DNA from: Rutstroemia sp. NJR-2017a BVV2
Taxonomy: Eukaryota; Ascomycota; Leotiomycetes; Helotiales; Rutstroemiaceae
DNA length: 64,000 bases
Direction: 5' to 3'
NCBI GenBank assembly: GCA_002946415.1
Contig: NJPS01000011.1
Coordinates: 558,001-622,000 of the forward strand
This document shows, piece by piece, positions 50,286-60,125 of the stretch (the stretch's first letter is position 1; each line of letters starts with the position of its first letter). A program made the position numbers and the translations under genes. The notes under the pieces are model-generated. The model saw only the letters and a program-made list of their open reading frames with translations, had not been told where the DNA came from and searched no databases.

Positions 50286-50625
50286 ATGTCTCCAATAATG
50301 CGCCAAGTTGCCTCCCGCAGAACCTTTTCAATCCTCTCGCGGGCGCGCCAAGTTGCTCGCGGCTTCGAACCTCACCCCTTCGAGCGCATGCCCAAGGCTC
50401 AAGAGGCTGCTCCAGCGGATTATAAAAAATTGGCTAAGAGAGTTGGAGGAGTTGCTATGATGTAAGTCTCTTTTGTTTCTTTTCCTTCTCTATTGAGGAT
50501 GAGGGTTGGACAATGAGGGAACGAACAAGCGCTAATGCGATATTGATAACAGATACTTCCCCTGGTATGCGGTAGTCCTTGGATGGCCGTTGGCGGCGGA
50601 GAAGATGGTTGGGCAGCATCTGTAG
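50286..50625 (+). CDS. Small mitochondrial inner-membrane-type protein
   Basis: Two exons, 50286-50461 and 50553-50625, encode 82 residues. The N-terminus (MSPIMRQVASRRTFSILSRARQVARG) is rich in Arg and Ser without acids, as in a matrix-targeting presequence. The C-terminal third contains one hydrophobic segment, GGVAMIYFPWYAVVLGWPLA, ending AAEKMVGQHL. Size and layout resemble small accessory subunits of respiratory complexes, but I cannot name one. The intron falls inside the membrane segment (AT|A codon), and both splice sites are good (GTAAGT, ATAACAG). Confidence 0.75.
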
Positions 50626-51014
50626 ATACTGTTATTGAATGGCAGTGGAAAGATACATATACTGAGGGATAGAAAGACTGGATAGAGGAAGGATACAGGG
50701 TGTGAAAGAAAATGTAATGGTCATGGAGTTGGGGGGCTGCATTTGATCTTGCAATGATGCATGGAATAGATACCACAAGTGGGCGGAAAGACTTGATTAA
50801 TAAAAGTATTATGTACGAACACTCAAATAAAGCACCGATCTTGGTTGGACGTGTAATCTAAATAATGTCGATGAAAGTGAAATTAGGTCTTATGCAGATT
50901 TCAGCTCGAAATCTACCATTTTAATATCCAGCATCTTCCTGGGATTGCAATATCAAAATATGAGTACGTGTTGTACAAGAATAAAGTACAGGTGCCAGGC
51001 TGTACCACATTGAC
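50626..51014. other. Convergent intergenic region
   Basis: About 390 bp holding the 3' ends of two converging genes. Nothing else is seen. Confidence 0.6.
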
Positions 51015-52355
51015 TCATCTCCTCTTCCTCTTTGGTGTCTTTTCCAGTTCACCAGGCGCATTAGCGATTTCTTCCAACGCCTTCTTCTCTTCAGCTCCAG
51101 CAAGATCGGGCGTAGATGGATGTGGGATATCCTCGCCCATGATTGCAGCTTTTTCGTCCTCGTTGATGGGTATGTCCCGACTATCTTCCTCGGTCTTCAT
51201 GGTTGTTTTCGCATCGACCACGTTTCCCTCCTCATCCTGCTTGATCTTCTCCTCCTTAATCTTTCTTCCGATCGTGACTTTACTCCTATCTGCAGCTTTA
51301 CACAAGCCTTGGATCCCCAACTCGCAGTCTCCGCACTTCCTGCCAATGGGTAAACATACTGTCTGTCCAAAGCCGACAAGAAGCCAATTGATTTCGTGCC
51401 ATAATTCTTTGGGCAGCCAGGATTGCAATGCAAGTCTAGTTTCTTCTGGCGTTTTTGTGTTCTGCCATCCCCACAGATTCGTAATACGATGAACATGAAC
51501 ATCCACACCGATGCCCTCAGTTCTACCCCAAGCACTACTCAAACACAGATATGCCATTTTAGGGCCCACTCCAGGGAGTGACATTAACCCCTCAATAGTA
51601 TCCGGTATATCGCCATTCCATTGATCTCTCAAAATCTCCGCCGCAGCCTTGATGTACTTCGTCTTGTTATTATGAAACCCCACAACCCAAATCAACTCAT
51701 TCAGCAACTTTGGATCCACAGCAAGTATATTATCCAAATTCAACCCAGTTGGCGCGCCTTCTTTATATGCAGGTAGCTCGTTGTATAATCGATTCATGGC
51801 AACAGCATTGGTGGTATCCTTCGTTTGCGAAGACAACATCAAGGCCGTCAACGTATGGTATCTCTTCGTCTTCGGGTCAACCGTGTCTTGCCCCAGCTTA
51901 TCACAGCCCATTGTATCCACAGCTGCATTTTGTGCCACTCCAGATTTCCGCATTTGCATTACCAAATCATAGACTTCTTTCCAATCATTCGGCGCGTGGA
52001 TCTCTACTTCTCCCGTCTCTTCATTCTTGACTTTACGCGCGGGCTTGCGGACTCGACTTGGCTTCGTTGTCGGGGCGGAAAACGTAACCGTTTCCTCGAT
52101 TTCTTTTTTGATGGTTGTTTCGCTAAGTGATTCTTTCTTCACTGGGATTCTGGGTGCATTGGAGCGTTTGCGCTTTCGTGTTGATGGAATTACATCTTCA
52201 ATATCTGGGGCATGGGATGCATCTTCATCCTCGTTCTTGACTACGGCGTTGTGGGCAAATCGCGCAAGGGCGGAACGAGTTGTTCGTGTATTCTTAGGGA
52301 GGGATGTCGCATTGAGGATCTTCGCGGTATCCTGAGAAATTCTTGAGGTCCGCAT
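51015..52355 (-). CDS. NTH1: Endonuclease III homolog, base-excision DNA glycosylase
   Basis: An intronless minus-strand gene of 446 residues. It removes oxidised pyrimidines and cleaves AP sites in nucleus and mitochondria. The N-terminal 130 residues are basic and disordered with KRKRS-type nuclear signals. The glycosylase core includes LTALMLSSQTKDT, the helix-hairpin-helix LPGVGPKMAYLCLSSAWG with the catalytic Lys, and the catalytic Asp in GVDVHVHRITNLWGW. An iron-sulfur cluster loop with four Cys follows (C-x6-C-x2-C-x7-C, VCLPIGRKCGDC ... LC). The acidic/basic C-terminal tail of about 80 residues is lineage-specific. Core residues are all intact. Confidence 0.96.
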   Translation of the reverse strand: MRTSRISQDTAKILNATSLPKNTRTTRSALARFAHNAVVKNEDEDASHAPDIEDVIPSTRKRKRSNAPRIPVKKESLSETTIKKEIEETVTFSAPTTKPSRVRKPARKVKNEETGEVEIHAPNDWKEVYDLVMQMRKSGVAQNAAVDTMGCDKLGQDTVDPKTKRYHTLTALMLSSQTKDTTNAVAMNRLYNELPAYKEGAPTGLNLDNILAVDPKLLNELIWVVGFHNNKTKYIKAAAEILRDQWNGDIPDTIEGLMSLPGVGPKMAYLCLSSAWGRTEGIGVDVHVHRITNLWGWQNTKTPEETRLALQSWLPKELWHEINWLLVGFGQTVCLPIGRKCGDCELGIQGLCKAADRSKVTIGRKIKEEKIKQDEEGNVVDAKTTMKTEEDSRDIPINEDEKAAIMGEDIPHPSTPDLAGAEEKKALEEIANAPGELEKTPKRKRR

Positions 52356-54274
52356 GATTAAACCTCGATGTCAAATTCGACGGAAATATTGGATGAAGTT
52401 GAGTGGCCATTTAGTCCCAGATTGCGTTCCTAGCTTGAGCTCCCCAGATTGCGGGCACGGTTGATCGAACCAAGCCGTTGCCAAGACATGGGTTACATAA
52501 TGCACTAATATCCTTTCATAGCTCGTTGCGACCACAACTTCAAGTGCAAATTGTTACACAACTCTGGCCTTGCTTAGAGAAACTCTCGTTGTCAAAAAGA
52601 TTGCCATTATACTCTCAAAGTTATAAGCCAATGACTACATCTACCCCGCTGGACTCTAGCAGGTACTCGGGAATGCCATCTCGGAAAGATAATGAGTGCA
52701 AATTCTCCGGAACCGTTCGATAGCAAAGAGGTAATCACCTTTATGAAAAATTACATGGCTTTCATAAGTTTGACGATTAAAGCGCAAATGAGTGAGACGG
52801 CTCTCTAGTTACTATACACTATGCTAACACCAAACAGGTTATCTCATAAGCTACCAAGATCCATTGCTCTTGAGGTCTGAATCCGAACATCTTCGATGCA
52901 ATACCAAGACTGCGCTCAATTGTGGCATCGCCATACTCTCATATGCTTGCCTCGCATGTTGCGACTCCATACCTTATTCTTCTCTTCTCAAGTACTTCGA
53001 CCAGATTCCCTGAGTTATGCTCCCGTGGGCGGCAAGACATGCGTCGCATCATCGAGTAGAGTCACTGTTGGCAGCGGGTCCGAGCTGGGAATCTTGGACC
53101 AGCTAGTGCTGATGTGGAACATGCTCGTTTGTGGAGGACCCTGAAGCTCCAATAACTCTTAAAAGCTTAGATACCGATGGACTGTCAGCCTTTTGAAGAC
53201 ATCAACTGATGGTTCAGAGGTGACTCAGCCACGAGGATCTTTGGAATTTTTCATTTTATTAAGATCGAATCGCTGGGTAATTCTGGATAGACGAGATGAG
53301 ATGCTGGTTACGGGAAATGTATGGGCTCTAGAAGAACCCCAGGACCGGCACCGTGTCCCAGTCAGCCACTTCACTCTACCACATAGAGCACAAGTGTCCT
53401 CTGGTTTTGTTTTCCGAATGTGGTATCTTTCTCAGGACCGCCTAGAACGAATATGACTTCGATTTTCCCAAACATCTTCGCTCAACAGGTGAAAGATGAA
53501 ACCAGTAGCTGGAGGGTTCAGGAAGCGTGGCTCATGGTTAAGAAGTCTTATATATAATGATTCGTATCTAACATGAGTATTTACTCAGTTTCCGTATCCT
53601 GTTATATTTCTTTGTTGCTACCAGAAGCAGCCTGCATCTGTAGAATATTTATGTTCAAGCTGGCGTTGGACGAGACCTAGTTACGAGCCTTTACGATATC
53701 TGAATTCGATTCGCTCGGTTATTCAGCGATATCTATTTATTCACTGGTTTTGTGGCTGATGCACTTCATGATAGGGCGTCGCTGCTCACTCTCTTGATAT
53801 GACTTTCGCTGTCCATGATAAGCACGAATACTATTGCCGATAATCTTGGCTGGCATGCACCAACACACAACTGCCTCGATAACTACGCCTGTCGGTTTAC
53901 GGAAGTTGGTCGATGTGCGGACCGGTTCGCTTTAACAGAGACCTCGTCTAATCCCGAGTACCCGTTATTCCTACAGGTGGCCCACTACTTGGCTCATTCG
54001 ACAAGCCTCTTTCAAATATTCTACACGCTGCGTAAAATTTCTTGGTGCGTTTAGCTGAACTCGAAGGATGGACCGTGATTTGCGCCTGCTACTCTGGGTG
54101 TGTATTTTTATTTAAACTCATGCTGTTCCCTGGATTTCCTGCACCACTAGACTTGAGTATTTGAGATTTGTCTTTTCATAAGCATATTCTATCAGTATAT
54201 ATTTGACGAGACCTTCACGTGGACCATTAAATTCTCTTCAGTCTTGGCCTTGGACTCGATTCGACATAAGCTGT
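52356..54274. other. Gene-poor region
   Basis: About 1.9 kb from the NTH1 start to the C2HC-like gene. Several short open frames (52478-52723, 52896-53144, 53193-53456, 53815-54054) resemble no family. It may hold gene relics, but I cannot support any. Confidence 0.5.
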
Positions 54275-54937
54275 ATGTCTCACCATCAACGAAGTGGCCC
54301 TCTTGCTAAGAAGAGCAAGCACGGAGAGGGTGATAGTTCTTCGGGTCATTCCAGAATCCATCATTTGAACACAAATCTGCAGGATAATTTTAGTCTTCCC
54401 CAGACACTCGTACATGGGCATGGAGGTTACCAAACTGATCCCGACCTCCAATTACATTACGGCGTGAGAAAGATGACAATAGACTACGACGATACTGCAA
54501 ATCCCAAAGAGATATTTCGTCATGAGGATCCCCCTTCTAAACCCCCGAGTCCGACTAGGTGGTCTGATATTGAAGCAGAATACAATTCCAAGGATCAGCG
54601 TAGCCAGGCAAGGAATAAATCGGGGAGAGCGGGACCTGCAAAAAGTAAAAAGCGCAAGTCTCCTGCATCCCAGGCAATTCGCCCCCGTACCACATCGAAC
54701 AATTCAAGCCATACGAAACGGCGTGAAGAGGCAAAGAAAATACCAAAGGAGTCCTTAAAAGATAAAGCTAAGGAAAAATGCATTCCTTGTCCCAACGGAT
54801 GCGAAAAGAACTTCACCGGTGTCCGTGCAAGCTGGAATTCGAGGAGGCACGCAGAAGGTCCTTCTTGTCGCGGTCCAAAGAGACCCCTACACAGTGCACA
54901 TGATGGAGCACGGAACGCGCATGATAGCCATTCGTAA
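54275..54937 (+). CDS. Hypothetical basic protein with a C2HC-like finger
   Basis: An open frame from ATG 54275 gives 220 residues. The middle is basic and hydrophilic with SKKRKSPAS-type nuclear signals. Near the C-terminus, KCIPCPNGCEKNF ... SRRHAEGPSC has the spacing of a single C2HC-like zinc finger (C-x3-C, Phe, then His-x5-Cys). I know no homolog by name. It is flanked by long gene-poor stretches. Intron boundaries at either end cannot be excluded. Open length and the finger-like motif support it only moderately. Confidence 0.5.
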   Translation: MSHHQRSGPLAKKSKHGEGDSSSGHSRIHHLNTNLQDNFSLPQTLVHGHGGYQTDPDLQLHYGVRKMTIDYDDTANPKEIFRHEDPPSKPPSPTRWSDIEAEYNSKDQRSQARNKSGRAGPAKSKKRKSPASQAIRPRTTSNNSSHTKRREEAKKIPKESLKDKAKEKCIPCPNGCEKNFTGVRASWNSRRHAEGPSCRGPKRPLHSAHDGARNAHDSHS

Positions 54938-55556
54938 TCTGAGTCAGAGAACGCAAAGACCAAAAAATAACAACCTTTTTCTACTTACCGCCATGATATT
55001 TAAAACAGACCTACGCAGGAGGTCGTCGTGCTGTGCTACCACGTGACATCCACGCCTGGAATGACTTTTGTCTAGCTGAGGTTACATATTGCAAGCTATG
55101 GACCCCCTTGAACTAACAATGGAACTTGAACTACCAACTATTGCTTGTTTTCACTCACAACGATCTTTCCGATCGCGTATGTTATTAATGCAGCTGAGAT
55201 TTTGGAGATTAGGGACACTCCCGCTCCAAGCTTGTCCTATTTCACGAAGGATCTGCAGGAATGTCTTAGACCTCAACATGTAAGGTTATCTCGATAGACC
55301 TCTTTCATGTCTCAGCAGCTGCAATAGTTTTCCGCGAAGACACTTTATGTTGGCAAAGGAGAAACATAAATAATGTAAAGTATTGCTTTGCTGTCGTAGT
55401 GATAATTACCTGATCTTTCCATATAGCTCGTGTAGCCGTATATATGAAGCGGTATAACCCCTTTGAAAATTCATCATTATTTGTATCGCAGTTTCCCCCT
55501 CATTATTATATTGCCCATCTCTCGACCGGAATCCTCGAGTCTCGACCATAGCCAAT
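54938..55556. other. Intergenic region
   Basis: About 620 bp before the first small secreted protein gene; no other gene is recognised. Confidence 0.5.
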
Positions 55557-55978
55557 ATGCAATCAAAAGCTATTCTTCTTCTGCTTGTCACAGGATTCTG
55601 TGCAGCTGCTCCTCTGCCTCAGGGCGGTCGTTTTGCCGGTGCCGGTGCCGGTGCTGGTGCAGAAATGGGCTTCGGTATCGGTGGTGGTGCTGGTGGTAAT
55701 GCCGCTGCCGGTGCTGACTTTGGCTTTAATGTCGCCGCCGACGCTGAGGCTGGTGCTGGAGCTGGAGGCGCTGTAAGTACTTGAACTCTTTCTCTAGTAG
55801 TACATTACTGTATATATATTTTTGAACATTCTACATTCAATGCTATGATTTGCCTTTCTTACTAATTATCCTCCAGGTCAAAGCTCGGGATATCTCTTTC
55901 ACTTCGATAACGACAACACCAACCGAAGTTGAGAATATTGCCGAAGCTTCTGAATCTGGGAAAGCAGAAGCTATATAA
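55557..55978 (+). CDS. Small secreted Gly/Ala-rich protein
   Basis: Two exons, 55557-55772 and 55877-55978, encode 105 residues. A clear signal peptide (MQSKAILLLLVTGFCAAAPLP) is followed by a GAGAGAGAEMGFGIGGGAGG-type low-complexity stretch. Exon 2 adds a polar tail (VKARDISFTSI ... EAI). There are no cysteines after the signal peptide. The GCCGGT repeat codes the Gly/Ala run. Its function is unknown; an extracellular structural protein or effector-like role is possible. The next gene downstream (57209) has the same plan: signal peptide, one phase-0 intron after an Ala codon, no cysteines. Confidence 0.7.
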
Positions 55979-57208
55979 AGGGCCCTGAGATGCGGTCTCT
56001 ATGATACAAGAGACTCCAGATACGACTTCTATGATTAACCAACGTACGTTTGATAAGATTATAAGACCGTGGTAGCGGAATGCGAGAAACAAACAACTTC
56101 GGAGCGGTTGAGTGGAATTGAAAGATGTTAGAAGCATTGATTGCGTCAGGAGCTAGATGATGATGTATGATGAGATGAGACTGTAACACTACACGCTTAA
56201 AGCTTGACATCGTACTTTCAGGTTCGTAATTTCTCCACTGACATATTAAAATCACGGGACGAATTTTCAGATCTTTCCATATAACCACCAATCACATTAT
56301 TAATAGCCAGCTGGCATCGATATTACGATAGTATGCCCACTGTTCGCCCATTGGTTTAGTAGAAATGGAATCATTAAATGTTCTGCTTTTTGCCTCTTCC
56401 TTCAATACTAGGACTAACTCAGCTGGGAGACCTGAAGCTAGACAAGTATTCCTCTATATTGGAGCCCGGAAAGACAGCATACTGTTAACTGTACTCGGTC
56501 TCTGAGAATAATAGCAGGATGGCATCAACGTCGATGGCACGTGACCACTTTAAATGTAAGTATCAGTATATAACTTAGATCCCTATACCACTTATCTTGA
56601 TGTAAATGTATTTTCACAATCGATGATAGCGATAACAACGGAGACCGATGAATGTGCTGTAGTAAAAATAGTACTGTATAACCTTGCCGCTTTCGAATTA
56701 GATCTGCACAAATGTCTAAGACAGACGACAGCTCTAAGCCAGTTACATATAAGGTTATTTGTCTCACCTGTACAATATCTGACAAAAAATCTGGTAAACC
56801 TTCAATGTCAAAATCTTTATTTGCTGGTGCCAATGGGAAGCATGAGGTCGTCGTTATGGTTGTTATATCAAGTTTTCTCAACTATACACAAATGTACATT
56901 TCATTTACACACGTGATTATTCGAAAAAGGGGATACAAAATTTAACTTTGTGGGGATATTCACACCACTAGAGTGATCTACGTAATTTGCTTGAGACAGA
57001 ATAACATTGTTATCATGATCTCCCTACTGTAGATGATCCGTCGATCAAGGATGCATTGTTCCATGATTGCAATTAGACATACCATCACAGAACAATATAA
57101 AACGGAATTCGTCGCCAAGTCCTTCAGCAACCCCAACAAACTTCTTTTCATCATTCGCTCTTTCTTCTATAACTTCATTCTCTAGTTTTAATTCTTGATA
57201 TATTCACC
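55979..57208. other. Intergenic region with one weak open frame
   Basis: About 1.2 kb between the two small secreted protein genes. A 77-codon frame at 56712-56945 begins MSKTDDSSKPVTYKVICLTC and looks mildly coding-like, but it has no recognisable domain and no supporting splice pattern, so it is only noted here. Confidence 0.4.
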
Positions 57209-57854
57209 ATGCATGCCAAGGCTCTTCTCCTCGTTGCTCTCGCAGGGCTTCACATGACCGCTGCTCTACCTGTATTCCCTTCAACTGATGGTAAACTCGA
57301 TATGGCAAAGGGAGCTTTGCAAGGTGCGAATATGGTGCCTAGTGGATACGAAAGTACGCCAAAGTCGTTCGGGAGGAGTCACGTTGCCGTAAGCCCATGA
57401 ACTCCCTACCCACAACTCATAAATATTCTCAATCACAAAACTTACTAAACCCATCATCTAGCCTGAGCCCGAAGATTTGAGATCTCTATCCGAAACCGAG
57501 AAAAATAAGCTCCAGGGCTCTCCTCCCACCGTCGCCGATACTTTTGCTCCGAGAGACTTGCCATTGGGATCAGGAGAGAATATCGCACCCAAACCAGCTT
57601 ACAATACGGCCGGTAGTCCCGCAGGGGTTGACGATAAAGTCCCTGGCATCTTAAAAGCCAAAGATGAGACGTCCGCTTTAACCACCGGAGCTTCAACTTT
57701 AGGCGCCGCAACATCCACTTTGGAAACCGCAGCTGTAACCGGAGCCGAGAAGAACACTGCCGCCGCACCTAACGGACGTCTAAATGCGGGTGACTTCAGT
57801 AAAGCTACCGTAGCTAAGGTTGGTAGTGTTGTGAAGGGCATTCAAAATGTTTAA
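57209..57854 (+). CDS. Small secreted Ala/Thr-rich protein
   Basis: Two exons, 57209-57388 and 57462-57854, encode 190 residues. The signal peptide is MHAKALLLVALAGLHMTAALP. The mature part is polar and cysteine-free, with PPTVADTFAPRD, an Ala/Thr-rich stretch (LTTGASTLGAATSTLETAAV) and VAKVGSVVKGIQNV at the end. The intron lies in phase 0 after an Ala codon, as in the gene at 55557. It is preceded by an ordinary CT-rich leader (TCTATAACTTCATTCTC). Function is unknown; a secreted, disordered protein of the effector or wall-associated kind is plausible. Confidence 0.75.
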
Positions 57855-58338
57855 ATGGGAGCTTGGACCGGGGCTCGTCTTATGCCAGAGATTTGGGGCG
57901 GAGGATGGATGTTCTGCGGGGAACCTGGGGATATAGGACTATGTTGGGTGATGGCTTGCCGCCTTGCGAGGGGGTGGGGGAGAGATGTTGATATATATGC
58001 TCTGCTACTCATTTTCATGATAACATTTCATTTGTTTATTTCGCTTAATACTTGTAACTATTCACACAATTGCAGCAAATGCGATCGAAGTCTCAGCAGT
58101 GATAAGGCTACATATTTATACAAACATTCGTGATACCGCCTACCACTCAATCCTCGATTGACATTCATGCCCAACGACAAGTATACTTTAAAGAAAGAGA
58201 CTTAGCAAGCAAGACGAAGGGCCTGCTTCCCAGCACGAATCGTTTATATACCTCCAATTATTGGGCGTTCTAGTCTCATACTTCTACAGTCTGATAATGG
58301 TGTGAAAACAGCATCTTATACCGTGGTAGCAGTTATGA
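57855..58338. other. Intergenic region
   Basis: About 480 bp between the secreted protein gene and the modular gene. A 5' exon of the latter could lie here but none is identifiable. Confidence 0.4.
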
Positions 58339-59602
58339 TTGGTTCAAAATCTCGACGATTTTGAACTTCTCCTTCGCCTTGGCAGGATGTACGTTGATCT
58401 CTTTCTCCCTTTCTCCCTTTCTCCCTGTCTTCCCAAATCCACACCATCGCTCCCGTCCATCTACATCCCCCTCCCAACTCCTAGCCCCAAACTTCTATCC
58501 CGAGTACTTACTCCTGACCCCCGTTCAAACGTTCTAAAGTGATTCCTAGGGCCGACTGGAACCCTCTAGGCGCTAAAAATGCATTTAGTTTTGGCCTTGG
58601 CTTCAAGTATGTGGATCTCTTTCTCGCCCTGCCGCCCCACCCTCCTACCATCAATCTTCCCTCTCTAGCTCCAAGCTCACACCTCTACCTCCCCCAGAAA
58701 ATGAGCCAATCCACCCCCAGCGCTTACTCCCAGCACGCCGCATCCGACACCCCTTACGGACGACGCTCTAGTCGACTTGATTTCTAGCGCCTTAGAGAAC
58801 AGTGAAGATTATGATGAAATTCTACGTTGCTTCGGGGGGGACGTATGTTGATATCTTTCTGTCTCCCCCTCCACTTCTCCCCGCTTCCTAACCCCCAGCT
58901 CACACCCCCCACAGTGAATGCCCCGCTGCAAAAGGTCTCAACCTCAAACTCAACCTCGCCTGCGACCTCCCCAACACTAACACCAACCTCAATACAGACA
59001 CCGCACCACCAACCTCCCCACCCCAAAGTCCGCCCTCTCTTTCCCTTATACCAGGTAAGTATCAACAACCCCGCCCCTGAACTTCCCCCGCTGAACGCCT
59101 CAAGCCCAACTCGGCCGCTCAAGCTTCCCAATTTCACTATATATAACGATAACACTGCCGACGCTAGCGCGGATGCTGGAGACGATTTGGATGCGACTAG
59201 GTATGTTTGCTCTTTTCAAGGACGTGTAGATTTCCGTTTTCTCTGCGTCTATTCCCCTATCTCCCTCCATCTCCCCCATCTCCCCTATCTCCCCGATCTC
59301 CCCGATCTCCCCCAGCTCACACCACCCCCAGAAAACGCACCCTCCCACCGCCCGACGCCCCCAACCTCGCTATCCCCCGCGACACCCTACCACCTCCCCC
59401 AAGATGTACGTATCATCACCGTCCCTCTTCCCCCTCCCCCAACCCCGCTCCCCTCCCCACTCACCAAACCCAACACTCCACCCCACCTCCAGACCTCGAT
59501 AGTGAGTTCCTCTCCAACCTCGAAGTCTTTATCCAGCATGCTAGCACTGAAGATATTAGGAAGTTGTTAGAGGAGACACTCCAGGCGTTGCAGATGGATT
59601 AG
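58339..59602 (+). CDS. Modular multi-exon gene with duplicated exon-intron units, 5' end unresolved
   Basis: A phase-consistent chain is 58550-58606, 58734-58842, 58899-59200, 59332-59405 and 59493-59602, ending in TAG. It reads ADWNPLGAKNAFSFGLGF, then DDALVDLISSALENSEDYDE, then a Pro/Thr/Ser-rich exon finishing KLPNFTIYNDNTADASADAG. A Pro-rich exon follows, and then DLDSEFLSNLEVFIQHASTE up to LLEETLQALQMD. An earlier possible unit (DDFELLLRLGR, 58339-58388) has no usable acceptor or ATG, so the start is unknown. Three introns share their first 18 or so bases, and three junctions share AGCTCACACC, suggesting tandem duplication inside the gene. No domain is recognised. The exon structure is tentative; the last two exons are most secure. 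Confidence 0.4.
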
Positions 59603-60125
59603 TTGAGTGTTCGGAGAATGAGAGGGAGGAAGAGAAAGAGAAAGAGGGGGGAAAGGAGAGGGGGGTACAATCAGAGGGGGGAGAAATACGTACTGTACCA
59701 AGCAACAAGCAGGATTTGATATTGGTCAACCTACACTGATTTGAATTCTTCTTTTTTACTTTCTTTCTTAATTTAACATATCTTAACAAACTTACCTTAA
59801 TGTCCAATCATACTTATCTTTTTTCCCTCTTCCTCAGTCTATTCCTCTGCTCTTTTCATTCTCCGACCAACAACCCTGAGAACTTAGATCTATATTTCAT
59901 TTATTTGTTCTCTTTATAACTATTATCAATAAATCTGCTATGCCTAGCCTAGCCGGCCCGGGTATCCTAATCTAAATCCAAATTCATATCATATCCCAAC
60001 CCCATCCCATCAACTCCTCGCCCCAAAACGCATCGCCTAAACCCTACTATCGTACACACCCACCAACAATTACACTTTATCCCAACAAAGATTATAAATA
60101 TTCATTACCCCAACCTCCAATTCAC
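59603..60125. other. Convergent intergenic region
   Basis: About 520 bp between converging stops. No gene is recognised. Confidence 0.55.

Noticed and set aside
52478..54054. Series of 60-90 codon frames
   Set aside because: None resembles a family or can be joined by convincing introns.
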